A DNA stretch of 64,000 nt from a bacterium UBP4_UBA6127 (GTDB taxonomy: Bacteria > UBP4 > UBA4092). The translations under genes and the position numbers were made by a program. The notes beneath the pieces were generated by a model. That model did not search any database, was not told the DNA's origin, and worked only from the letters and a program-made list of their open reading frames with translations. Location of the stretch: assembly GCA_002428325.1 (NCBI GenBank), contig DIVR01000021.1, positions 379 to 64,378 of the forward strand, in the 5' to 3' direction. Below are positions 51,711-61,245 of the stretch, piece after piece (the stretch's first letter is position 1; each line of letters opens with the position of its first letter).

Positions 51711-53306
51711 CTACGGTTTAAAGACAAGAACCTGTCTTCCCTCATATCCCATAACCTGAGTTTTCCCTCCCACCTGTTGTTGGAATATCGGTAAATGGTC
51801 TTTTTCAGATAGTAGTATATAGGTTCGTTTTGATGTTATGGTGGTAAAAACAAGGTCTGACCATTCATTGATATAACAGACCTTAGCGTTGGCTGGTAAA
51901 TAGAAACTGGCAGACCATCGATTTTCGGAATGGACAAGGATACCATCCTCTGGCCGAAAGTCTTTCTGAATAATCCGGCATAATTCCCGAGTGGAGTGAT
52001 AATAGGTATAATCAGTCAAAACTCCCCAATGGGATATATATGTAAAAACCAGCACCAAGACTATCATCACCCCACCAAAAGCCCATCGGTTTCCTCGAAA
52101 CCATAATCCAATATAGGGAATGATTCCCATTAAGCAAAGAAAAACAGCCTCCTGCCATAAAGGACGGCCGGTGGTTTCTATGGCTTTGGCCATCAGAATA
52201 CGAATCGGCTCAATAAAATCAGCTGCCAGTATCCCAGCTCCTATTAATATCAGGATTCCGCTGAATAATTTCAACGCAATTCTATCTTTATCCCATATTT
52301 CATCCCAATAACCCCCTAAAAGTAAGGCCAATGGCACCAAATAAGGGAGAATATAAGTGGGTAGCTTGGATTTTGAAAGTGAGAAAAAGATAAATCCGAT
52401 CAGGAACCAGATAACACATAAAAACTTATTGTCATCCTGAAACCAGCGGATTAGTTTTCCCTCCCGGTCTTCTGTTTTCAGGGTTCGCCACAGAAATAGG
52501 CTCCAGGGAAATATCCCGAAAAATACTATGGGAATGAAAAAGTAAATCGGCTCAGACCGTCTATGGATTTTGGTCAGGAATCTCAGAAGATTCTCCTGGA
52601 TAAAAAAGAAATACAAATAACCGGGAAACCGCTGTTCTGCCAGTAAATACCAGGGCAGAGAAATGATAAGAACCACCAGGATTCCCCAACCCAATTTCAT
52701 TTCCTTCCATCGGGAAAACTGATGGGTCTTCCATAGATAAGTTATAAGAATCAAACCCGGAAGAGCAATTCCCACCGGACCTTTGGTTAACATGGCCAAT
52801 CCGCCAAAAACATATCCAACCCAGTAAAACCCCTGTTTCCGGAATTTTAATCCTCCCAGAAAACAAACAATTAATCCAGTCATGAAAAAGGTCAACGCCA
52901 TATCGGTTATGACATACCGGGACAAGGTATAAAACTCCGGAAACACCATTAATATCAAGGCAGAAAGAAACCCGGTCCGAGAGTTCCACAACCAGCACCC
53001 CACCAGATAGGTAAGCACGAGGGTTCCTAAGGCCATGAGCAGGGGAATCATCCTGGCTCCCAGCTCATTGATTCCAAAGACGTTCATGCTCAAAGCTACC
53101 ATCCAGACAAAGAAAGGAGGCTTGTCCAGATGGGGTTGATGATTCAACCAGGTAACCACCCAATCCCCAGTCTCCAAGATGGTCTTTGCCATGATGGAAT
53201 ATCGGGTCTCATCCCTGTCGGTCAGAGGTAATTGACTCATCCCTTGGGAAAGAAATATCATCCCTAAGATTAAAACCGATAGAATCGCATAAAAATGCTT
53301 CTTCAT
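51711..53306 (-). CDS. ArnT-like GT-C glycosyltransferase (GT39/GT83)
   Basis: The 531-residue membrane protein begins with one helix followed by LPLTDRDETRYSIMAK (Asp32-Glu33). This matches the DRDExRY loop of ArnT, which moves a lipid-linked sugar onto lipid A or other acceptors in the periplasm. HLDKPPFFVWMVA is the second conserved loop. About eleven more helices and a C-terminal periplasmic domain follow. I chose the ATG at 53304-53306 because AGGAG is seven bases upstream; 17 codons more are open. It is last in the surface-glycan cluster, so it likely modifies that glycan or lipid A. Confidence 0.85.
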   Translation of the reverse strand: MKKHFYAILSVLILGMIFLSQGMSQLPLTDRDETRYSIMAKTILETGDWVVTWLNHQPHLDKPPFFVWMVALSMNVFGINELGARMIPLLMALGTLVLTYLVGCWLWNSRTGFLSALILMVFPEFYTLSRYVITDMALTFFMTGLIVCFLGGLKFRKQGFYWVGYVFGGLAMLTKGPVGIALPGLILITYLWKTHQFSRWKEMKLGWGILVVLIISLPWYLLAEQRFPGYLYFFFIQENLLRFLTKIHRRSEPIYFFIPIVFFGIFPWSLFLWRTLKTEDREGKLIRWFQDDNKFLCVIWFLIGFIFFSLSKSKLPTYILPYLVPLALLLGGYWDEIWDKDRIALKLFSGILILIGAGILAADFIEPIRILMAKAIETTGRPLWQEAVFLCLMGIIPYIGLWFRGNRWAFGGVMIVLVLVFTYISHWGVLTDYTYYHSTRELCRIIQKDFRPEDGILVHSENRWSASFYLPANAKVCYINEWSDLVFTTITSKRTYILLSEKDHLPIFQQQVGGKTQVMGYEGRQVLVFKP

Positions 53307-53340
53307 GAAATACTCCTGAAACACAACAAATTGACCGGTC

Positions 53341-54357
53341 TTAATCCTTACGCGCAATCACGATGATTTCATTTCGATGAGCCGGTATCCGGCTCAGAAT
53401 ATCTCTTTTCCATCGGGGGATGGAAATAGTCGGGTGTCGAAACATCTCTTGGTTAAACCCATTAAAAATAATTTCTTGATAAATGACTTTTTCAACCTTT
53501 AGCCCGGCTTTTTCCAGCATAATTCTAAAATCCCATTCGGTAAAAAACCGGTTATGTCCCCTCCAGAAACTGAAGGTCATGGCTGAAGTCTCATGAACGG
53601 CATCATATACAAAGGGATGTAATTCCAGAAATCCGGAAAATCCTTCCCACCGATAAGCATTATCGGTAGAAAAAATCGCCACCCCATCTTTCTTCAAAAC
53701 CCGGGTTATCTCTTTAATAATTTCAAAAGGGTGATAGAGATGTTCAATCACATGGGCCATCAAAACCATATCCACTGAATTATCAGACTCCTCGAACTGT
53801 GAGGGAATATCAGGCAACCTGAGGTCTGGCAACACATACTTATCCAGATTCACATATTCCACATCAATCCCCAATTTCGATAGAATCTCCCGCCAAGACT
53901 CCTCCACCGGCAAGTTGGCAGTAGCTTTTATCTTCCCCTGATACCCATAAAATTCCCTCATCAGCACATCCAGTGAATAAGGATGGGCCCCAACATCCAG
54001 AAACTGATGATTAGTTCCCTCTTTTAAATAGGGCTTCAGGGCTTCCATGGTTAACCAGAGTCGATGGGTCTGAGATACCATATAATTAGGGGTTTTCAAA
54101 TAATAACGTTCATCATAGGGAATGCCTTCGAAAGGAAGAGCCTGATGATCATCGATATATCTTACAAAATCCGGAGATGGACAGTTTAACCAATCTAAAG
54201 AAGAATCATTAAGGGATATTTCCTCTTTTTGAGAAAGCAGCTTTTTTAAAGGGATATCTCCAAAAACTTCAACAAAAGTTCCCTGGGAAGAACCTTCAGC
54301 ATATCTTGATGGCGAATCTATCCTTCCCCACATCTTTTTTATCCACTGTTTTATCAT
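53341..54357 (-). CDS. SAM-dependent methyltransferase of the glycan cluster
   Basis: The 338-residue protein has a class I methyltransferase domain in its second half: motif I FLDVGAHPYS, NSVDMVLMAHVIEHLYHPFEIIKEITRVLKKDG, and a C-terminal EWDFRIMLEKAGLKVEKV. It also has an unrelated N-terminal segment of about 100 residues. The EHLxxP..L.E..RVLKxxG pattern resembles Methyltransf_11/23 proteins in O-antigen clusters. ATG at 54355-54357 has GAGGTACTT directly before it. Target probably a sugar residue or chain end; not determinable. Confidence 0.8.
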   Translation of the reverse strand: MIKQWIKKMWGRIDSPSRYAEGSSQGTFVEVFGDIPLKKLLSQKEEISLNDSSLDWLNCPSPDFVRYIDDHQALPFEGIPYDERYYLKTPNYMVSQTHRLWLTMEALKPYLKEGTNHQFLDVGAHPYSLDVLMREFYGYQGKIKATANLPVEESWREILSKLGIDVEYVNLDKYVLPDLRLPDIPSQFEESDNSVDMVLMAHVIEHLYHPFEIIKEITRVLKKDGVAIFSTDNAYRWEGFSGFLELHPFVYDAVHETSAMTFSFWRGHNRFFTEWDFRIMLEKAGLKVEKVIYQEIIFNGFNQEMFRHPTISIPRWKRDILSRIPAHRNEIIVIARKD

Positions 54358-54489
54358 AAGTACCTCAGTACGCAAGCAGCAACTCATCATCTCGGGATAA
54401 AGATTCCCCCTCAGGAGAAACAGAAACTTCCATCCTAAAATGATTTTATCTTATAAACGATAGCATTAATTAGTTCTACCCATGATTCA

Positions 54490-56229
54490 TTATTCAGGTT
54501 TACGAGCTTTTATATAAAACAAATAACAGCTGTCAATTTGGTCTGAAAAATAAGGCTGTTTAACTATTTCCTCCGGTGCAAATTGCCCGGAAGCCTGAGA
54601 TTCAGGCAAAGGCAGTAACCCCTTTTCTTCCATAATTTCAAATCCATGTTTTTGAAGTTTTTCCTTCAACTGGGAAGGGGTGTATTCAATTTTATGTTCA
54701 GGATGAATGAGCCTGTGAGGAGATTCCAACCGGGTAATCAGTCGATTCGGCGTATCCAGGCAGAAATACCCCCCGGGTTTGAGTATCCGCCAGACTTCCT
54801 GAAGGCACTGTTCACCTTCATTCTCACTGATATGTTCTATGCTTTCTCCCGACCAGACCATCTCAACTGATGAATCAGGAATAAATTCAAGTTTCGACAT
54901 GGAGGAGTAGTGATATTCAATACGATTGCATTTACCATAATCGGTAACAACTCTCGCCTGCTCCGTTGCCTTCAACATTCTAATCGCTGGAGGAAGATCC
55001 ACAATGATTAACATTGACGCTTGATGGGGATATCCCATGCCATACAGGCATCCTTCCTGCCAGGAAGGAGAGGCTCCCCCCAAGTCCACAATCACATCCG
55101 CTGCGGGAAGAAGGGTTTGTATCATCTCCAGCCTTGCCTTATGAATATATTCCAGAATATTAAACCGGCCTCGCTCATATTCTTTTGATTCAAATAGTAA
55201 CTGAGGAATATCCTTTCGAGAAATCTTATCCGTTTCCAGCAAATTCTGATAATAAGCCAAGTCCTCCGCATTCGCTTTTCGACTCAGCAGGAGCCTGAAA
55301 ACCATATCAATGTATTGAGCATCATTAAAAAGGATGGGATCCATGGGAAGATATCCATCAGGCAGTATCATTAATCGTTTCTGAAGGGCCGCCAATTTAT
55401 GCTGAACCATCTGTTTTGCCCGAGAGACTTTATAATTGCTTTTTTGTGTAGGCTCTTTCACATCATTCTCCTTTTTCAACAGGACAATCATCCGTTCAAT
55501 ATAAAGGTCTTCCTGCCGAATTCCCTGAGTTTTTTCTGGGAGGATTTTCTTTTCAAACGCTGCCAGTTTTCGAGTCCTGGGTAAATGTTGGTAATCTTTC
55601 CAGACGGGATAAAGTCCTGCCTCTTTCCAGTGGGTTTCAAACTCGGAGACTGTCAGCCGGTTCAGTGTTACATAATGGTTCCAAGTCCAATCCTCAACGT
55701 TTTTTCGGGATTTAATTTCTTCATCAGGCAGTATCAAATGTACCCAGGGAAACTCTTCCCGGGGATAATAGTTCCATAAATGAGACCCGATTGGGCTGAA
55801 ATACATTGGCACCACACTGATCAGGATAATTCCCCCCGGTGCCAGAAGTTTTGATGCGGTCAGCAGGGCTTCCCGGGGTCGGGAGATATGTTCCCAAACA
55901 TCATACGAAAATATAATATCAAACTTTCTATCCCCCAATAGTTTCGGGTCTTCTATATTATCTTCAATAAATTCCAGTTTAAAAATATCTATCTTATAAT
56001 GGGCAGCCAGGGTATCCAAATGGCTATCCCCATAATCGCCCAGATCAATGTCCACACCGACAGCTTTATCTGCACCCAGATAAGCAGCGGCTAATAACCC
56101 ATTCCCGGTTCCGCACCCGATATCAAGGACTGTTTTCCCTTTAAAATCGATTTCAGGGCAAAACCCACCAATACTATGGAACAGGTCCATTATCCCTCGA
56201 AATCTGTTTTCCGCATCATGATACAACAT
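54490..56229 (-). CDS. Methyltransferase-DUF4214-methyltransferase fusion
   Basis: The 579-residue protein has three parts. A methyltransferase domain spans about residues 30-150 (VLDIGCGTG at 34-42, DIIFSYDVWEHISRPREAL). A DUF4214 module spans about 300-352 (YIDMVFRLLLSRKANAEDLAYYQNLL). A second methyltransferase domain spans about 378-510 (VIVDLGGASPSW, VEMVWSGESIEHISENEG, EVWRILKPGGYFCLDTPNRL). DUF4214 is common in glycan-modifying or surface-associated proteins. Two methyltransferase domains in one chain suggest two methylations on one glycan or one inactive partner. It lies between a methyltransferase gene and GT4. Confidence 0.85.
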   Translation of the reverse strand: MLYHDAENRFRGIMDLFHSIGGFCPEIDFKGKTVLDIGCGTGNGLLAAAYLGADKAVGVDIDLGDYGDSHLDTLAAHYKIDIFKLEFIEDNIEDPKLLGDRKFDIIFSYDVWEHISRPREALLTASKLLAPGGIILISVVPMYFSPIGSHLWNYYPREEFPWVHLILPDEEIKSRKNVEDWTWNHYVTLNRLTVSEFETHWKEAGLYPVWKDYQHLPRTRKLAAFEKKILPEKTQGIRQEDLYIERMIVLLKKENDVKEPTQKSNYKVSRAKQMVQHKLAALQKRLMILPDGYLPMDPILFNDAQYIDMVFRLLLSRKANAEDLAYYQNLLETDKISRKDIPQLLFESKEYERGRFNILEYIHKARLEMIQTLLPAADVIVDLGGASPSWQEGCLYGMGYPHQASMLIIVDLPPAIRMLKATEQARVVTDYGKCNRIEYHYSSMSKLEFIPDSSVEMVWSGESIEHISENEGEQCLQEVWRILKPGGYFCLDTPNRLITRLESPHRLIHPEHKIEYTPSQLKEKLQKHGFEIMEEKGLLPLPESQASGQFAPEEIVKQPYFSDQIDSCYLFYIKARKPE

Positions 56230-56250
56230 CGGCTATTAGTTCCCTCCCCA

Positions 56251-57369
56251 TCAATCAATCATCCGATGATAGACCTCTAATGTCTGTCGGGCTGTTCTAT
56301 CCCAGTTAAACCGGGCCGCTTGCATCGGGCCTTTTTGTCGAAGTGTTTGGGCTAGTATATCATTCCCCAGCACCAGAGAAATCCCTGATGCAATCTCTTC
56401 CGGAAAATCAGGATTCACCAGGCAAGCCGCATCTCCCGCAATCTCAGGCAAAGAAGTCCGGTTACCCGCCACCACCGGCACACCACAAGCCATCGCTTCC
56501 AGTATCGGCAACCCAAATCCCTCATATAGAGAAGGAAATACAAATAATCCAGCCCCGGCATATAAAGAGGGCAAATGGGCCTGGGGTACAAATCCGGTAA
56601 ACAGTATATCTTTCGACCAGGGAGAACGCCGGATGGATTCAGTCAGCCCATCAGCTTTCCATAAAGGAGCTCCGGTTATGACTAAAGGCTGTGAAGTCTT
56701 TTTCTCATCCCTCAGTAGATTATAGGCTAATATTAACCTGTCCAGATTTTTCCGGGGTTCTACAGCTCCCAGGCAAAATAAATAACCCTTTTTCAAGTGA
56801 TATTGAGCCAGGACTTTTTGCAGAGATTCGTCATCCTGTCCTGTCTTAAATTCTTCTGAAGGCGCCAGGTAAGCTACGGAGACCTTTTCGGAGTCGGTGG
56901 GATAATGAGATAACAATTCCTGCCGGGTAAATTCTGAATCACAGAAAATATGGGCGGCCTTCCGGCATAAGACCCTCGCCTGGATTCGACTGATGACACG
57001 ATGTTTCCAGCTGACATATTCCGGCCGAAGCAATGGAATTAAATCATGCAGGGTCACCACCATCGGAATATTCGGAAACAACGGCGCATCAAAATTAGCC
57101 ATCGCATGGTATAAAGAAATCCGGTTTGCTTTTAATGCAGGGGGCAGCCCCCTATTGGACCAGACAAATCGTTGCCGGATGGGAATAGTCACCGGGTGCA
57201 GGTTGGTTGGAAGAGATTCACCCAGCTTATCCCGGGTAAACAAATAATAATCCGTTTCTGAATCCAGTTTTGCCAGCTCCAGGATTAAACGTCGGGTATA
57301 ACTGGAAATCCCGGTTCCGGCCGGATCATAGAGCCGGGCATCTAAACCGATTCGGGGAGAATTGTTCAT
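56251..57369 (-). CDS. GT4 family glycosyltransferase
   Basis: The 372-residue protein has the two-domain GT-B form: RIGLDARLYDPAGTGISSYTRRLILEL at the start and LFCLGAVEPRKNLDRLI in the middle. The donor-site motif is ESFG-like (FPSLYEGFGLPILEAMACGVPVVAGN, giving the E-x7-E pair). It transfers a nucleotide-activated sugar to the growing surface glycan in the cytoplasm. It begins six bases after the large three-module gene on the same strand, so both are in one transcript. Confidence 0.92.
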   Translation of the reverse strand: MNNSPRIGLDARLYDPAGTGISSYTRRLILELAKLDSETDYYLFTRDKLGESLPTNLHPVTIPIRQRFVWSNRGLPPALKANRISLYHAMANFDAPLFPNIPMVVTLHDLIPLLRPEYVSWKHRVISRIQARVLCRKAAHIFCDSEFTRQELLSHYPTDSEKVSVAYLAPSEEFKTGQDDESLQKVLAQYHLKKGYLFCLGAVEPRKNLDRLILAYNLLRDEKKTSQPLVITGAPLWKADGLTESIRRSPWSKDILFTGFVPQAHLPSLYAGAGLFVFPSLYEGFGLPILEAMACGVPVVAGNRTSLPEIAGDAACLVNPDFPEEIASGISLVLGNDILAQTLRQKGPMQAARFNWDRTARQTLEVYHRMID

Positions 57370-57375
57370 CCCGGC

Positions 57376-60300
57376 TTACCTTTTCTTTCCCCGGGAAATT
57401 AAATCCCGGTAAAACTTCACAGTGCCTTCAGCAGCTTTCCGAAGCGAAAATTCTGTTTCAACTGATATCCGAGCCTGGTTTCCCAGAGTCTTTCTCAGTT
57501 GAGTATCCCGGGCCAGGCGAAGAATAGCTTCAGCCAGTTGGTTACTATCTTCAGGGTCCACCAGCAGTCCGGTTTTATTATCATGGATAGTCTCAGGAAC
57601 AGCCCCGGCTCGAGTCCCGATAACTGCTTTCCCCAAAGCCATGGCTTCCAAAAAGATTATCCCGAATGATTCATACAGGGAGGGTGAAGTAAAAATATCA
57701 CACTGGGCATAATGCGCCCACTTGCTCGGCTCATCTACTTCCCCTTCAAAATGCACTTGGGCAAACCAGGAATCTCGGCTGTGTTTTTCATAAAATGAAT
57801 CTTTAAAATATTTTCCGTTGGTAAAATCCGGGGTATCTTTTCCAACAATTATAAATTCAATCTCCGGCATGGACTTCATAACCTGAGGGATAGCTTCCAG
57901 TAAAGTATGAACACCTTTCCGGCGTTCCAACCGTCCGACAAACAAAACCCGAACAGATTTATGATTATCCGAAACAGTCCGGGAAAGGAGTGATTCCGGC
58001 AGCTGAATTCCCAGGGGAATAACCCGGTTTAATATTCCATTATAGGAAACCTGGTATTCAGTCCTAATGGTCTCAAGGATACTCCGGCTGATGGCAATAA
58101 TGCCATCTGAGGATTCAACCAGCTTTTTTTCCAATTCTGCTGACAGGGATAAATCAGGGTCGGCTGTCCATTGATGAGTCTCTATCATCTTCTTCAAAGG
58201 GGATGAAAGCCTTAAAACCATGGGGGCAATCTTCTTCTGGGAATAAACCAGCCCTTCAATATCCCAGATGGGAGTTTCTATCACATCAGGAGGATCCATC
58301 CCAAAAAGGTCACTGATCCGTTTATTCAGCTCAAATCCGTAAGCCAGATTTTTACGGGTCACCTGATATTCGGCAGGAAGCTCAAATGGCAATCTCCCTT
58401 TACTGTTAAGAGGATGCATCTGAACCCCTTCATCCCAATAAGAAGGATAATGGGAGGTAATGACATGAACTTCATGCCCCAATCTCACCATTTCCCTGGC
58501 AAGGTCCTGAGTATAGGTTGCAATTCCCCCAAATCCCGCTGGGGGATAATTCTGGCTGGCCATGACAATCCGAAGGGGACGGTCTTTGACCTTTATCTGA
58601 TTCACCTGGCGCTCCAGGAATGGTTGAAACTCCATTTCGGGATTCAGTAATTTTTCTTTGGGCTGGCAACGGGGAGGGATAAACAGGCCGGCTCCCCATC
58701 CCCAGAGGATCCCCTTGATTGAACGGCTGATAAATTTCAGAATACTGCTTGGCCGCAGAGAGCCTGGCTGTCGAAAAAAGACCATGCTCCAGAATCGAAG
58801 ATAATTCCGGTAAAGGTTTTTTACCATGACATAAGGCAGACTCCGGTTACGGTGCTTAATACTGTAATAAAAGTTATCATGAATAATGATATCGAAACGC
58901 CAATCCTGCTCACTTTCCCGGATAAAACCTTTGGCAAAATGATGGTACATGACTGCCCGGGGATGATGATGGACTCTGTAACCTCTCTGAATAAGCCGGG
59001 TGCAGATATCTCCATCATCCGCAAAGAAACGGATATGCTCGTCAAATCCACCCAGTTCTACCAGGAGAGTCCTTCGGAAAGAACAGTTGGTTCCCATCAA
59101 GTAATTAAAGAATTCTCCCTTGGGATCATCTGGACTGATAGAGGTTGGATTCACCGGTAAAGATTGGGCAAACCGGGTGATTTTCCCCCGGCTAAACTGA
59201 ACGACTTCAGAGGTAGTTCCCTTATAGACAATTCCCCCAACCGCGCCAACTTTCGGGTTACGGTATCCTTCCAAAAGGTCTGATACCCAATGAGGGTCTG
59301 CCACAGCATCATCATCCTGAAATGCCACAATATCCCCAGCCGCCGCCATGATGCCCAGATTTCTGGAAATGGAAAGATTGTTTTTTTCATTGGGAACACG
59401 CTTGGCTCTGGGGTATGCCTCCAGGACTTGCAATGTCTCCCGGTCATTGGGATCATGGACCACTATCACTTCCATCTGGGGATGAGTCTGACGGCTTAAT
59501 CCCCGAAGCGTATGCCGAAGCAACTCTGGCCGTTTGAGAGAACAGACGATCACTGACACCTTCAAATTCTGATAAGCGATTTCCTGGGATTCTCCTGAAA
59601 CCATGCAAAAATCCAGGATAGATTTTATTTCTTCTTTCATCCGGTCTGGTCGGTACCGTTCCAATTCCCGGTTCTGCCGTTCCTGGGTTTCCTCTCGGAG
59701 GGATTTATCCGTCAGTATCTTTTGCATCAGATCACTGGTTATATCCCAGTTTTTATCATTGAAAAGAAAACCGCCTTCACCCAGGGCTTCAGGAACACCC
59801 CCGGCTGAATAGGCTAAAACAGGTATGCCATGAACAAAACTCTCTACAATGGGAACACAAAATCCTTCATGTTCACTGGCAGAAATAAATAAATGGGCTG
59901 TCTTATACAGGGCAGTCAGTTCTTCAAACCTGATTTTGCCGGTCAACAGAATTGAATCCCCCAACTTTTTCTCATTGATAAGCTGGATCAGAGACAGGTA
60001 ATAAGGGTCATCCTCTTCATATTTCCCAGCCAGGATAAGTCTGGCATCTGATTGATATTTTCCCCGGTACACTTCGAATAGACGAATTAAATCATCCTGC
60101 TTTTTATTGGGTGCAATCCTGCCTACAAATAATATATTGGTTTTGCCATCATTAAACCGGGTCTCTGTTTGAGTATCGGAAGGGGCCCGCCGCATCTTTT
60201 CAATATCCAGAACTATGGGCAGGACTCGGGTCTGTTTGAATCCGACAGATTCCAGTTCCTGCCGATTAAAATCAGAATCTCCAATCCCGGCATCAAACAG

Positions 60301-60660
60301 GTAAGGCAGTTCTTTTAGCTGCTCCCGACCCCGGGTGCAATGGTAATATACCTCTTCATTGATTCCCTTGAAATAGTCGGCCGGAGTGATATTGTGATAA
60401 ATGAGAGCCCGTTTACCGGGGAAGGATTCCGCTATCGGGATTAAATCATTGTCATAATGGAAATGGAATAGAAGTAAATCTTCAGGAGTCCCTTGGCACT
60501 CTTCCAGAGGGCTATAATATTGGGACATCCGGGAATCATGGAACATGGCGCAGATTTTTGACTCATATCCCATTTGTAGAAAATATTGATGAAGCTGGAC
60601 CGCATCCTGGCTGACCGCATCCCCGTAATCTAATGCTGGAATAAGCTGAAATATTCTCAA
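57376..60660 (-). CDS. Three-module glycosyltransferase (GT4-GT2-GT4)
   Basis: The 1094-residue protein has three catalytic modules. A GT4 module spans about residues 1-355 (FVGRIAPNKKQDDLI, SASEHEGFCVPIVESFVHG). A GT2 module spans about 366-610 (VSVIVCSLKRPELL, FQDDDAVADPHW near 449, GGFDEHIRFFADDGD). A second GT4 spans about 694-1090 (IVMASQNYPPAGFGGIATYTQDLA, FVGRLERRKGVHTLLEAI, PSLYESFGIIFLEAMALG). It may make a repeated oligosaccharide unit in one polypeptide, as in multi-domain O-antigen synthases. Its start overlaps the upstream coiled-coil gene by four bases. Confidence 0.92.
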   Translation of the reverse strand: MRIFQLIPALDYGDAVSQDAVQLHQYFLQMGYESKICAMFHDSRMSQYYSPLEECQGTPEDLLLFHFHYDNDLIPIAESFPGKRALIYHNITPADYFKGINEEVYYHCTRGREQLKELPYLFDAGIGDSDFNRQELESVGFKQTRVLPIVLDIEKMRRAPSDTQTETRFNDGKTNILFVGRIAPNKKQDDLIRLFEVYRGKYQSDARLILAGKYEEDDPYYLSLIQLINEKKLGDSILLTGKIRFEELTALYKTAHLFISASEHEGFCVPIVESFVHGIPVLAYSAGGVPEALGEGGFLFNDKNWDITSDLMQKILTDKSLREETQERQNRELERYRPDRMKEEIKSILDFCMVSGESQEIAYQNLKVSVIVCSLKRPELLRHTLRGLSRQTHPQMEVIVVHDPNDRETLQVLEAYPRAKRVPNEKNNLSISRNLGIMAAAGDIVAFQDDDAVADPHWVSDLLEGYRNPKVGAVGGIVYKGTTSEVVQFSRGKITRFAQSLPVNPTSISPDDPKGEFFNYLMGTNCSFRRTLLVELGGFDEHIRFFADDGDICTRLIQRGYRVHHHPRAVMYHHFAKGFIRESEQDWRFDIIIHDNFYYSIKHRNRSLPYVMVKNLYRNYLRFWSMVFFRQPGSLRPSSILKFISRSIKGILWGWGAGLFIPPRCQPKEKLLNPEMEFQPFLERQVNQIKVKDRPLRIVMASQNYPPAGFGGIATYTQDLAREMVRLGHEVHVITSHYPSYWDEGVQMHPLNSKGRLPFELPAEYQVTRKNLAYGFELNKRISDLFGMDPPDVIETPIWDIEGLVYSQKKIAPMVLRLSSPLKKMIETHQWTADPDLSLSAELEKKLVESSDGIIAISRSILETIRTEYQVSYNGILNRVIPLGIQLPESLLSRTVSDNHKSVRVLFVGRLERRKGVHTLLEAIPQVMKSMPEIEFIIVGKDTPDFTNGKYFKDSFYEKHSRDSWFAQVHFEGEVDEPSKWAHYAQCDIFTSPSLYESFGIIFLEAMALGKAVIGTRAGAVPETIHDNKTGLLVDPEDSNQLAEAILRLARDTQLRKTLGNQARISVETEFSLRKAAEGTVKFYRDLISRGKKR

Positions 60661-61241
60661 AGCTTACCCTCCCGGGAAGAAACATCCATTTTATTTTTTA
60701 ATTCAGCTATTTGAGCTTCCAGCCATATTCGTTTCCGGTCCATGGCCGCCAGATCATTTTCCATCCGGTATTGTAAATCATTAATTCGGGTTTCCACCGC
60801 CTGGACGGTCTTTAAGGTTTCCTCATGATAATTTACCAATGTATCCAGCAAATCCCGGAGTTGGTCCCGAGTGACCCATTCCCCAGTGATTTTCTGATTT
60901 TCATCCAATTGTTGTTTAAACTGTTTCAGGACTTCTATGAACTGGGCATTCAATTCCCTTTGAGCCTGAAATTTGCCGGATAACGGAGCTTTCACCACCG
61001 GTTTTAATAGTTTCTTAGTGCCTACAATCATTTTCCCCAGGACAGGCCGATGAGAATGAAAAGGACGGTCATCTCCCATAAACCAGGTTTTCATTAATTT
61101 GTTCCATGCCCGGTCAAAAGGGGTATTAACCCGTTTTGTTGACAGGGAGGATTCATTGCTTTCCCCATTACGGTTCAGGTTTTCATGAATTAATTCAATA
61201 ATGCGGTCGGCATCTAAAGGTCCATTGGCTGGCTGACTCAT
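60657..61241 (-). CDS. Coiled-coil protein of the O-antigen cluster
   Basis: The 194-residue protein has a disordered N-terminus and a basic middle (HRPVLGKMIVGTKKLLKPVV). A long helical coiled coil follows at about residues 88-185 (FIEVLKQFKQQLDENQK, ETLKTVQAVETRINDLQYRM, IWLEAQIAELKNKM). The middle segment resembles the helical N-terminal region often fused to methyltransferases in ABC-type O-antigen clusters. No catalytic domain is present. It overlaps the three-module glycosyltransferase by four bases and starts four bases after wzt, so it may be a scaffold or chain-length/terminator subunit. Confidence 0.7.
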   Translation of the reverse strand: MSQPANGPLDADRIIELIHENLNRNGESNESSLSTKRVNTPFDRAWNKLMKTWFMGDDRPFHSHRPVLGKMIVGTKKLLKPVVKAPLSGKFQAQRELNAQFIEVLKQFKQQLDENQKITGEWVTRDQLRDLLDTLVNYHEETLKTVQAVETRINDLQYRMENDLAAMDRKRIWLEAQIAELKNKMDVSSREGKL

Positions 61242-61245
61242 ACTA

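Noticed and set aside
54529..54538. Third copy of the GACAGCTGTC palindrome
   Set aside because: The sequence there is AACAGCTGTCAA without flanking symmetry, and it lies inside the coding end of the methyltransferase fusion.
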